A stretch of 13,306 nt of DNA. Source: Clostridiales bacterium. GTDB taxonomy: Bacteria > Bacillota > Clostridia > Christensenellales > Aristaeellaceae. The number at the start of each line of letters is the position of its first letter. Positions within the stretch are counted from its first letter, which is position 1. The notes below the pieces were generated by a model. It was not told where the DNA came from and ran no database searches. It was given only the letters and a program-made list of their open reading frames with translations. Position numbers and translations under genes: made by a program. The stretch covers positions 1 to 13,306 of the forward strand of contig SFHU01000082.1 of assembly GCA_004555535.1 (NCBI GenBank), in the 5' to 3' direction. Below are positions 4,927-11,552 of this stretch, in pieces.

Positions 4927-6336
4927 ATGAAACCGTTTATGGACGCGGATTTTCTGCTGGAAAATGACGTGGCGAAAAAGCTGTATCATGAGTACGCGGA
5001 AAACATGCCGATCTACGATTATCACTGCCACATCTCCCCGCGCATGATCTACGAGAACCACAAGTTCGAGAACATCGGCGAGCTCATGCTGGGCGGTGAC
5101 CACTACAAGTGGCGCGTCATGCTCTCCAACGGCGTGGACGACAGGCTCTGCCGCGGCGATGCGAGCTGGTTTGACAAGTGGATGGCGTTCGCCTCCTCGC
5201 TCAAGTACTGCATCGGCAACCCGATGTATCACTGGACGCACCTGGAGCTGCGCCGCGTGTTCGGCATCGAGGAGATCCTGAGCGAAAAGACCGCCAAGGA
5301 TATCTGGGATCGCGCCAACGCGATGCTGGCCACCGAGGAATTCCGCTGCCGCGGCCTGATCCGCAAGTTCGGCGTCAAGGTCATCTGCACGACGGACGAT
5401 CCGGTCGACGACCTCGAGCATCAGATCAAGCTGGGCAAGGAGCCGGATCTCGGCTTCAAGGTGTATCCGGCCTGGCGCCCGGACAAGGTCATCAACATCG
5501 AGCGCGGCGGCTTTGTTGAGTACATGAACCGCCTCTCCCGCGTCTCCGGCATCCACTGCCTGAATCTGGAGAACATGATGAAGGCGCTGGAGATCCGCCT
5601 GGATTACTTCCATGCCTGCGGCGCGCGCCTGTCCGACCATGCGCTGGATACCGTGCCCTACGGCGTGCCGAGCACGCATATCGCCGGCGAGGCCTTCCGC
5701 AAGGCCATGAGCGGCGCCCCGCTGACCGAGGCCGAGGTCGAGAGCTACAAGACCTACGTGCTCGTCGAGCTGGCCCGCATGTACAAGGAGCGCGGCTGGG
5801 TGCAGCAGTACCACATCGGCGCGATGCGCAACAACAACCCGCGCATGTTCGAGAAGTACGGCCCGGATGTCGGCTTTGACTCCATCGACGACACCTGCAT
5901 CGCCGAGAACCTCTCCCACCTGCTGGCTGAGGAGGAGCGCACGGACAACCTGCCCAAGACGATCCTCTACTGCCTCAACCCGAAGGACAACTACGTCATC
6001 GGCACGATGCTGGGCAACTTCCAGGGCGACGGCATCCCGGGCAAGATCCAGTTCGGCTCCGGCTGGTGGTTCTGCGACCAGCAGTTCGGCATGATCGAGC
6101 AGATGAAGTCCCTCGCCGCGCTGGGCCTGCTGGGCCGCTTTGTCGGCATGCTGACCGACTCCCGCTCCTTCATCTCCTACACCCGCCACGAGTACTTCCG
6201 CCGCATCCTGTGCAACCTGATCGGCAAGTGGGTCGAGAACGGCGAGTATCCGGAGGACTATGACACGCTGGGCGAGCTCGTCAAGGGCATCTGCTACAAC
6301 AACGCGGTCGAATACTTCGGCATGAAGGTTGACTGA
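4927..6336 (+). CDS. uxaC: Glucuronate/galacturonate (uronate) isomerase
   Basis: UxaC interconverts D-glucuronate and D-fructuronate, and D-galacturonate and D-tagaturonate, the first step of hexuronate breakdown in the cytoplasm. The protein has 469 residues, the usual family length. The amidohydrolase-fold metal site appears in IYDYHCHISP (His33, His35). Other conserved segments are VKVICTTDDPVDDLEHH-like TTDDP, QYHIGAMRNNN, GSGWWFCDQQFGM and the C-terminal MLTDSRSFISYTRHEYFRR. ATG 4927 is preceded by TTTAAGGAGG with 8 nt spacing. It is first in a row with the cupin gene (26 nt later) and the aldolase, matching a uronate/pectin breakdown operon. Codon use is strongly biased to G/C endings, suggesting good expression. 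Confidence 0.97.
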   Translation: MKPFMDADFLLENDVAKKLYHEYAENMPIYDYHCHISPRMIYENHKFENIGELMLGGDHYKWRVMLSNGVDDRLCRGDASWFDKWMAFASSLKYCIGNPMYHWTHLELRRVFGIEEILSEKTAKDIWDRANAMLATEEFRCRGLIRKFGVKVICTTDDPVDDLEHQIKLGKEPDLGFKVYPAWRPDKVINIERGGFVEYMNRLSRVSGIHCLNLENMMKALEIRLDYFHACGARLSDHALDTVPYGVPSTHIAGEAFRKAMSGAPLTEAEVESYKTYVLVELARMYKERGWVQQYHIGAMRNNNPRMFEKYGPDVGFDSIDDTCIAENLSHLLAEEERTDNLPKTILYCLNPKDNYVIGTMLGNFQGDGIPGKIQFGSGWWFCDQQFGMIEQMKSLAALGLLGRFVGMLTDSRSFISYTRHEYFRRILCNLIGKWVENGEYPEDYDTLGELVKGICYNNAVEYFGMKVD

Positions 6337-6362
6337 GCGCAAGAAACAGGAGACATGCTCCC

Positions 6363-6692
6363 ATGCAGACGTTTGTCAGAGGCGAGGAGCCGCAGTGGAT
6401 CGAGCTGGGCGGCGGCCAGCGCCGCAAAATCCGCGCCTACAACGGCGAAATGATGCTTGTGGAGGTCGGCTTTGACACCGGCTCTGTCGGCGCGGACCAC
6501 AGCCATCCGCACACGCAGATCTCCTACGTGCTCGAGGGCGAATTCACCTACCATATCGAGGGCGAAACCCGCACGATGAGGAAGGGCGATTCCATCGTCG
6601 TGGACGGCGGCAGGGTGCATGGCTGCACCTGCCTGAGCGCCGGCACGCTGCTGGATATCTTCGCTCCGATGCGCGGGGACTTTGTGAAATAA
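6363..6692 (+). CDS. kdgF: KdgF-like cupin, probable unsaturated-uronate linearising protein
   Basis: This 109-residue single-domain cupin resembles KdgF, which helps convert the 4,5-unsaturated uronates released by polysaccharide lyases into the linear ketone (DKI). The metal-binding set of the cupin fold is complete: His46, His48 and Gln52 in DHSHPHTQISYVLEGEF, and His86 in GRVHGC. Length and the HSHPHxQ pattern fit KdgF, and its position between uxaC and the KDPG aldolase supports a uronate role. A different sugar-linked cupin cannot be excluded. AGGAGA lies 9 nt before ATG 6363; another ATG 8 nt upstream is out of frame. It starts 26 nt after uxaC. Confidence 0.75.
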   Translation: MQTFVRGEEPQWIELGGGQRRKIRAYNGEMMLVEVGFDTGSVGADHSHPHTQISYVLEGEFTYHIEGETRTMRKGDSIVVDGGRVHGCTCLSAGTLLDIFAPMRGDFVK

Positions 6693-6699
6693 CGCAGAG

Positions 6700-6878
6700 C
6701 TCTCGTGTGAGAGGCGCGAAGCGAAGAAGGGGTTTGGGGATGAAATCCCCAAGCAGGTTTGGGCGGCAGCCCAAAATCTCCCCGCGATGATGAAGAAACA
6801 GTTTTCTCCAAGGCGTGTTCGTCGCTGTCGCCGTAGGCGGTTTACAGCGACGAAGCGGCAAAGTGGCTGCTTCTTCAT
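6700..6878 (+). repeat. Structured intergenic element with nested hairpins before the aldolase gene
   Basis: Five stems lie one after another in 180 nt: CTCTC-GTGT-GAGAG (6700-6713); TTGGGGAT-GAA-ATCCCCAA (6734-6752); TTTGGGC-GGCA-GCCCAAA (6758-6775); an outer stem TGAAGAAACAG (6791-6801) with CTGCTTCTTCA (6867-6877), one mismatch; and inside it TTCGTCGCTGT (6818-6828) with ACAGCGACGAA (6844-6854), topped by CGCC-GTA-GGCG. None is followed by a T-run, so it is not a plain terminator. It may be an interspersed repeat, an RNA-processing or stability element, or a regulatory RNA. I do not recognise a known riboswitch class. Confidence 0.7.
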
Positions 6879-6915
6879 GAATGGATACAGGTTTAAATTA
6901 AAGGAGGTCATTCCC

Positions 6916-7872
6916 ATGGACGTTATGCAGCAACTCTCCCTGATCGGCATCGTGCCGGTTATCGCCATCAATGACGCGAACGACGCTGTGCCGCTGGCCA
7001 AGGCCCTGATCGAGGGCGGCCTGCCCTGCGCCGAGGTGACGTTCCGCACCGCCGCGGCGGCGGACGCCATCAAGAACATGACCGAGGCGTTCCCGGATAT
7101 GGTCGTGGGCGCCGGCACCGTGCTCACCTGCGAGCAGGTCGACCGCGCTGTGGCCGCGGGCGCGAAGTTCATCGTCTCCCCGGGCCTCAACCCGACCACC
7201 GTCAAGCACTGCCAGGAGATCGGCATCCCGGTCTGCCCGGGCACCGCGAACCCGAGCGACATCGAGGTTGCGCTCTCCCTGGGCCTCAAGACCGTCAAGT
7301 TCTTCCCGGCTGAGGCGGCCGGCGGCCTCAAGTACATCAAGTCCATCGCCGCGCCGTATGTCGACATGAAGTTCATGCCCACCGGCGGCGTCAACGAGAG
7401 CAACCTGCTCGACTATCTCTCCTTCAAGAAGATCATCTGCTGCGGCGGCAGCTGGATGGTGCCGGGCGACGCCGTCAAGGCGAAGGATTGGGACCGCATC
7501 CGCGCGCTGACCGCCTCCGCTGTGCAGCACATGCTCGGCCTGGAGATCGCGCACGTGGGCATCAACAGCGCCGACGAGGCCGAGGCGATGGAGACCGCGA
7601 CCAAGCTGTGCAAGCTGCTGGGCTGGACGATGAAGGTCGGCAACAGCTCCATCTTCGCCGGCACGGGCATCGAGGTCATGAAGACCCCGTTCCGCGGCGC
7701 GAAGGGCCACATCGGCATCAAGACCAACTTCATCGAGCGCGCCAAGGCGTATCTGGAGATGCAGGGCTTCGAGTTCGATCCCGCGAGCGCCAACGTCAAG
7801 GATGGCCAGCTCAAGGCGATCTACCTCAAGGACGAGATCGCGGGCTTCGCGATTCACCTCGTGCAGAAGTAA
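6916..7872 (+). CDS. kdgA: KDPG/KHG aldolase with C-terminal VOC (glyoxalase-like) domain
   Basis: Residues 1 to about 208 form a class I KDPG aldolase, which splits 2-keto-3-deoxy-6-phosphogluconate into pyruvate and glyceraldehyde 3-phosphate. Key residues are visible: Glu40 in AEVTFRT, GAGTV (65-69), SPGLNP (88-93), the Schiff-base Lys128 in VKFFPAE, PTGGV (155-159) and GGSWM (177-181). Residues ~210-318 (IAHVGIN, NSSIFAGTGIEVMK, GHIGIKT, ERAKAYLEMQGFEF, AGFAIHLVQK) resemble a vicinal-oxygen-chelate domain of unknown role. The 318-residue two-domain form is, as far as I recall, common in Clostridia. Met at 6916 is chosen because TTAAAGGAGG lies 8 nt upstream; an in-frame extension to 6787 would translate the hairpin element and has no homology. 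It ends the operon, followed by a hairpin. Confidence 0.93.
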   Translation: MDVMQQLSLIGIVPVIAINDANDAVPLAKALIEGGLPCAEVTFRTAAAADAIKNMTEAFPDMVVGAGTVLTCEQVDRAVAAGAKFIVSPGLNPTTVKHCQEIGIPVCPGTANPSDIEVALSLGLKTVKFFPAEAAGGLKYIKSIAAPYVDMKFMPTGGVNESNLLDYLSFKKIICCGGSWMVPGDAVKAKDWDRIRALTASAVQHMLGLEIAHVGINSADEAEAMETATKLCKLLGWTMKVGNSSIFAGTGIEVMKTPFRGAKGHIGIKTNFIERAKAYLEMQGFEFDPASANVKDGQLKAIYLKDEIAGFAIHLVQK

Positions 7873-7892
7873 TCATCAGGAATATCCATGGA

Positions 7893-7932
7893 CCGGGACT
7901 GCAGGACCTTTGGGCTTTGCAGTCCCGGCTTT
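7893..7932 (+). terminator. Probable terminator after the aldolase gene
   Basis: CCGGGACTGCA (7893-7903) pairs perfectly with TGCAGTCCCGG (7918-7928) over 11 bp, with a 14-nt loop, 20 nt after the aldolase stop. The tail CTTTGTG is a short, imperfect U-tract, so termination may be partial. Confidence 0.7.
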
Positions 7933-7981
7933 GTGTATCCGGCGGCGCGCGGCCGGGGACTCAATTGGAGCCGGGCATCGC

Positions 7982-8689
7982 ATGAAATGCGGCGCGGCGT
8001 CGTTCTTCTCCGAGGCTGCGCCCCTGGGGGTCGTCGGCTCCTGCCTTCTGGACAAGCTGGAGACGCAGCCGGAAATCTTCCGCTTCAAGCACCACTACAT
8101 CCTCAGCGCGCTGGACAGCGAGGTGTTGTATGCGCTGTTTCTGGCGATGGGCGAAAACAGGATGGCGGCCCTGCAGAAGGGCCAGCGCAGCACCCGGATT
8201 CTCCCCCTGAAAATCTACATCAGCACCCAGACCGGAAGGAACTATGTGCTGGCGCAGGCGGATGGACGGTTCCGGTTTTTCAGGCTGGACCTGATTGACG
8301 CCGTGAAGCCCGGCGAGCCGACGGCGGCCGATGACCGGCGCATGCAGGCGCTGTGCGCGTTCGAGGAGCGGGTCTGGGGCGTCGCCACGAAGCGGAGCGA
8401 GGAGACGGAGCATCTGGAGATGGTGATTCACGCGGAGCCGGAGGAGGCCTTTGTCGTCAAGCGGCTCTTCCGGGAGAAGCGCTGCGGCGCCGTCACGGAG
8501 CTGGGCGGCGGCAACTGGCGCTTTGAGGCGGATGTGCTCGACGCGCTGGAGCTGCTGCCCTGGATTCGCACGTTTACGGGCCGTGTGGCGTCCCTGCAAT
8601 GCACCAATCCGGAGGTCGCTAGGCGGTTTTACGGAGATCTCGCGGCGATGCAGGCCATGTACGGAGGCGATACGGATGCTGTTCAGTGA
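7982..8689 (+). CDS. WYL-domain protein lacking the usual N-terminal DNA-binding region
   Basis: The protein (235 residues from ATG 7982) starts almost directly with FFSEAAPLGVVGSCLLDKLE, which in full-length relatives follows a winged-helix region of roughly 100 residues. The WYL ligand-sensing part is intact: RILPLKIYISTQTGRNYVLAQADGRFRFFRLDLIDAV, followed by a C-terminal segment with VKRLFREKRCGAVTELG. WYL proteins usually sense a nucleic-acid or other ligand and regulate transcription. The frame stays open further upstream but only overlaps the aldolase 3' end and encodes basic junk. The ribosome-binding site is weak (GGAG, 11 nt away). The gene begins 50 nt after the aldolase terminator, so the missing 5' part was probably lost by deletion. 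It overlaps the next gene by 14 nt. Function is unknown; it may be a decayed gene. Confidence 0.75.
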   Translation: MKCGAASFFSEAAPLGVVGSCLLDKLETQPEIFRFKHHYILSALDSEVLYALFLAMGENRMAALQKGQRSTRILPLKIYISTQTGRNYVLAQADGRFRFFRLDLIDAVKPGEPTAADDRRMQALCAFEERVWGVATKRSEETEHLEMVIHAEPEEAFVVKRLFREKRCGAVTELGGGNWRFEADVLDALELLPWIRTFTGRVASLQCTNPEVARRFYGDLAAMQAMYGGDTDAVQ

Positions 8690-9573
8690 GGTGTACGGAA
8701 GCTATTATCAGGCGGTGGCGGGGATTCTCGCGCGGGCGGTGGAGGGAACCCTGGACGGAAGGGCGCTGCGGCAGGTCGTCCAGGACACCACCTTTGAGGA
8801 GAGCCTGCTGACCATCCCCGGAGCCCTGTCCTCCGGGCAGTGGCCGCTGCTTCATCCGGATTACAGCACGCCGCTGCGGCGGCTGCCTGCCATGCCCCTG
8901 ACCCTGCTGCAGAAGCGGTGGATGAAAGCGATTCTCCTGGATCCCCGGGTGCAGCTGTTTGAGCCGGACACCACAGGGCTGGAGGATATCGAGCCCTTGT
9001 TCCGCCCGGAATGGCTGGTGTATTTCGACCGCTACACCGATGGGGATGATTATACCGATCCCGAGTATATCCGCCGCTTCCGCACCATTCTCGCGGCGCT
9101 CCGGGAGCAGAGGCAGCTGGATGTGACCTTCCTGGGCGGCAAGGGAAACCGGCACCACGCCGCCGTCTCCCCCCAATATCTGGAATACTCCGAAAAGGAC
9201 GACCGGTTCCGGCTGGCGGCGGAGGGCGCTTTGCCCTGGATGATCAACCTGTCCCGGATGGAGAGCTGCCGGCTGCTCGATTCGGCGGCCTGCATTCCCC
9301 CATCAGGTCCTGCTGCACACCGAGTGCCTGACGATGGAGCTGACCGATGAACGCGGCGCGCTGGAGCGGGTGCTGCTGCATTTTTCCCACCTGGAAAAGG
9401 AGACCAAAAGGCTGGACAAAAACCGCTATCAGGTGACGCTCCACTATGACAAAAGCGACGAGACGGAAATCCTGATCCGCATCCTGTCCTTTGGCGCCAT
9501 GGTGCAGGTGGTGTCCCCGGAGAGCTTCCGGGAGAAAATCCGCGAAAGGCTCGCTATGCAGAGCCGGTACTGA
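8676..9573 (+). pseudogene. WYL-domain protein with a +1 frameshift
   Basis: The first frame (ATG 8676, GGAGG 8 nt upstream) encodes MLFSEVYGSYYQAVAGILAR through the WYL core YLEYSEKDDRFRLAAEGALPWMINLSRMESCRLLD, then turns into unrelated residues and stops at 9348-9350. The expected C-terminal part continues in the next frame: QVLLHTECLTMELTDERGALERVLLHFSHLEKETKRLD, ending at 9571-9573. Removing one C from the CCCCC run at 9297-9301 joins them into one protein of about 298 residues, the expected size of this second member of tandem WYL pairs. Either a sequencing indel in a homopolymer or a real inactivating shift. It overlaps the first WYL gene by 14 nt, so they are translationally coupled; the two proteins probably act together. 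Confidence 0.8.
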
Positions 9574-9574
9574 C

Positions 9575-9613
9575 AACATCCCCGAAGGCCTCGGCTTTCG
9601 GGGATGTTCTTTC
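9575..9613 (+). terminator. Rho-independent terminator after the WYL pair
   Basis: AACATCCCCGAA (9575-9586) pairs perfectly with TTCGGGGATGTT (9597-9608), 12 bp with a 10-nt loop, followed by CTTTC. It starts one base after the stop codon of the second WYL gene, which supports the frameshift-corrected end. Confidence 0.8.
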
Positions 9614-9910
9614 AACGCGGCAGGCGGGAGCACGGGCAGCGTAAATCCCCCCGGTAACCGCCGCCCATATCGATTACGCCGGTTTTCATAGAATGCTTCC
9701 CCTGTTTCTCACATGTACAGCTCATTCTCTTTCCGGACGGAGCAGGCCTTGGCGTGGGTTGCTGCAAGACAATACTCTTAATACGGACAACAGAACTGCT
9801 CGCGTCTTTCCGTGATAAGTGTTTTGCAATATATCTTTTTGGGCGTCCTGCGACATTGTGCGACATCTTTCAGGGTTTGATTCCGCCAGACAGGGCATTC
9901 GATGTGATCA
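9614..9910. other. Intergenic stretch, nothing recognised
   Basis: Open frames here are short, without ribosome-binding sites or recognisable residues. The stretch lies between the WYL terminator and the end of the orphan DNA-binding domain and is less GC-rich than the flanking genes. It may hold decayed remains of neighbouring genes, but I cannot identify any. Confidence 0.5.
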
Positions 9911-10198
9911 TCAGCGATTCTCCATCGGCGCCATCCTGTACCCGACGCCGATTCGCGTCTGAATGTACTGCTCGCCCTGGCTGTTCTGTTCGAGCTTCCG
10001 TCTGAGCGTCGTCATGAATACGCGCAGAGAGGGGACGCTCTTTTGATCCAGGCTTCCCCAGACATCGCGGATGATCATGCTGTGCGTGAGCACACGGCCG
10101 ATGTTCTGCGCCAGCAGCTTGAGGATTCTGTACTCAATCGGCGTCAGATGGATGGTTTCTCCCCTGACCGTCACCTCCATCGAATCATAAACCAGTAA
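9911..10198 (-). pseudogene. OmpR/PhoB-type response-regulator DNA-binding domain remnant (receiver missing)
   Basis: About 95 residues read as a complete winged-helix effector domain of the KdpE/PhoB type: IHLTPIEYRILKLLAQN, GRVLTHSMIIRDVWGS, SLRVFMTTLRRKLEQN and the closing IQTRIGVGYRMAP. The receiver domain that should precede it is absent. Homology ends near 10198, just where the ribosome-binding site of the oppositely oriented acetyltransferase begins. The nearest ATG (10180) has no Shine-Dalgarno sequence. The domain differs clearly from that of the intact kdpE at 10848-11552, so it is a separate paralogue and not a recent duplicate. A free DNA-binding domain with a function is possible but I consider a truncated gene more likely. 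Confidence 0.75.
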
Positions 10199-10219
10199 TT
10201 TGTAAAGGAGGACAATGAG

Positions 10220-10825
10220 ATGACAGAAAGAGAAAAGATGCTTGCCGGAGAACTGTATGACCCTTCTGATGAAGAGCTGACCGGCCTGCGCATCAAGGCG
10301 CGCAGGCTGGCGAGACGCTATAATCAAACAGATGAAGATGAGCCTGAAAAGCAGCTGGAGCTGCTGCGCGCCCTGCTGCCCAACTCGGCTGAAATTCCCG
10401 GCCTGCAGGCCCCGGTTTACTTTGATTACGGCTGCAACACCACCTTTGGGCAGTACAGCGGCGCCAATTTCAACTTTACCTGCCTGGATGTCTGCCCGGT
10501 GACCATTGGCGACAATGTGCTCATCGGCCCCAATGTGACCCTGGCGACACCCATGCACCCGCTGCTCCCGGAGGAGCGCAATGTCCGTCAGCGAACAGAT
10601 GGCAGCGTCTACAATCTGGAATATGCCCGGCCCATCGTCATCGAAAAGGACTGCTGGCTGGCCTCCAATGTGATCGTCTGCGGCGGCGTGACGATTGGCG
10701 AAGGCTCTTTGATCGGCGCGGGAAGCGTTGTGACGAGGAACATTCCGCCTCATAGCCTGGCGGCAGGCAATCCGTGCCGGGTCATTCGCGAGATTACTGC
10801 GAAGGACAGCATGGAACGGCGATGA
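10220..10825 (+). CDS. Sugar O-acetyltransferase (maltose/galactoside acetyltransferase family)
   Basis: The 201-residue protein transfers acetyl from acetyl-CoA to a sugar hydroxyl, in the LacA/Maa family. The N-terminal Mac domain is clear: TEREKMLAGELYDPSDEEL and ARRLARRYNQT. The left-handed beta-helix of hexapeptide repeats follows, including FDYGCNTTFGQYSGANFNFTCLD, ITIGDNVLIGP-type VTIGDNVLIGPNVTLATPMHP (catalytic His in MHP), and IVIEKDCWLASNVIVCGGVTIGEGSLIGAGSVVTRNIP. Length is close to the family norm. AAAGGAGG lies 8 nt upstream of ATG 10220. It is convergent with kdpE (22 nt gap) and divergent from the DNA-binding-domain remnant. The physiological acceptor is not known for most members, and may be a detoxification target. 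Confidence 0.93.
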   Translation: MTEREKMLAGELYDPSDEELTGLRIKARRLARRYNQTDEDEPEKQLELLRALLPNSAEIPGLQAPVYFDYGCNTTFGQYSGANFNFTCLDVCPVTIGDNVLIGPNVTLATPMHPLLPEERNVRQRTDGSVYNLEYARPIVIEKDCWLASNVIVCGGVTIGEGSLIGAGSVVTRNIPPHSLAAGNPCRVIREITAKDSMERR

Positions 10826-10847
10826 TGGCAGCCGGCAGGTTCCGCGC

Positions 10848-11552
10848 TCACTCCCGCTCCTCCGCGAGCCGGTAGCCCACGCCGATCTCCGTGAGGATGT
10901 AGCGCGGCTTGGCGGGGTTTTTCTCGATCTTTCTGTGCAGGCCGGCGGTCAGCGTCCGCAGCGCCTGTGTGTCCTGCCCGTAGCCCGCGCCCCAGATTTC
11001 CCGCAGGATGACCGAGGTCGTGAGCACCTTGCCCTGGTTTTTGAACAGCAGCAGGAGCAGCGAATACTCCATCGGCGTCACATGAATCTCGGCATCGCCC
11101 AGATAGACCTTGCGCTTTTCCGCGTCAAGGCGCAGCTCGCCGGTCTGATAGACGGGATTCGCCTTCGCGCCGGACTGCTTGTACATATGCCGCAGGGCGA
11201 CGCGGATGCGCGCCAGCAGCTCGCTTGCGGAGAAGGGCTTGGTCAGGTAGTCGTCCGCGCCGAGGTCGAGCACCGCCACCTTTTCCTTGTCCTGATCGCG
11301 CGCGGAGACGACGATGACCGGCATTTCCGACCACGTCCGCAGGCGACGGATGACCTCCGTGCCGTCGAGGTCGGGCAGGCCCAGATCCAGCAGCATCAGG
11401 TCGATGGGCTCTGCGGCCAGCAACCGCATGGCCTCCTCCGCCGTCGCCGCCGTGAGGCAGACGTAGGCTTCCGCCTCCAGCGTGAAGCAGATGAAATGGC
11501 GAATCTGTGCGTCATCCTCGACCACGAGGATGTGCTCGTGCAGGCTGTTCAT
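10848..11552 (-). CDS. kdpE: KdpE-type response regulator
   Basis: This is a full-length OmpR-family regulator of 234 residues. The receiver domain (about 6-120) has the acidic pocket Glu12-Asp13-Asp14, phosphoacceptor Asp56 in LLDLGLPD, Ser83 in VVSARD and Lys105 in LTKPF. The winged-helix domain (about 135-230) has VTPMEYSLLLLLFKNQGKVLT, REIWGAGYGQDTQALRTLTAGLHRKIE and the end IGVGYRL. KdpE normally activates the kdpFABC potassium pump genes under potassium limitation; those genes are not in the window, so the target is unknown here. ATG 11552 overlaps the stop of kdpD by 4 nt (ATGA), the usual coupling. Its partner kinase lacks the phosphoacceptor histidine, so activation by the normal route looks impossible unless another kinase serves it. 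Confidence 0.9.
   Translation of the reverse strand: MNSLHEHILVVEDDAQIRHFICFTLEAEAYVCLTAATAEEAMRLLAAEPIDLMLLDLGLPDLDGTEVIRRLRTWSEMPVIVVSARDQDKEKVAVLDLGADDYLTKPFSASELLARIRVALRHMYKQSGAKANPVYQTGELRLDAEKRKVYLGDAEIHVTPMEYSLLLLLFKNQGKVLTTSVILREIWGAGYGQDTQALRTLTAGLHRKIEKNPAKPRYILTEIGVGYRLAEERE

Noticed and set aside
4608..4928. Minus-strand 106-codon frame between pfkA and uxaC
   Set aside because: It runs through the hairpin repeats and the uxaC promoter and leader; composition is typical of translated intergenic repeat.
4909..6342. Long open frame antisense to uxaC (477 codons)
   Set aside because: It mirrors uxaC in the other strand, a common result of strong G/C third-position bias; its composition (Ala, Val, Asp, His rich, repetitive) matches no family.
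9754..10005. Possible small protein upstream of the DNA-binding-domain remnant
   Set aside because: No ribosome-binding site, no recognised motif, and it runs into the antisense of the winged-helix sequence.
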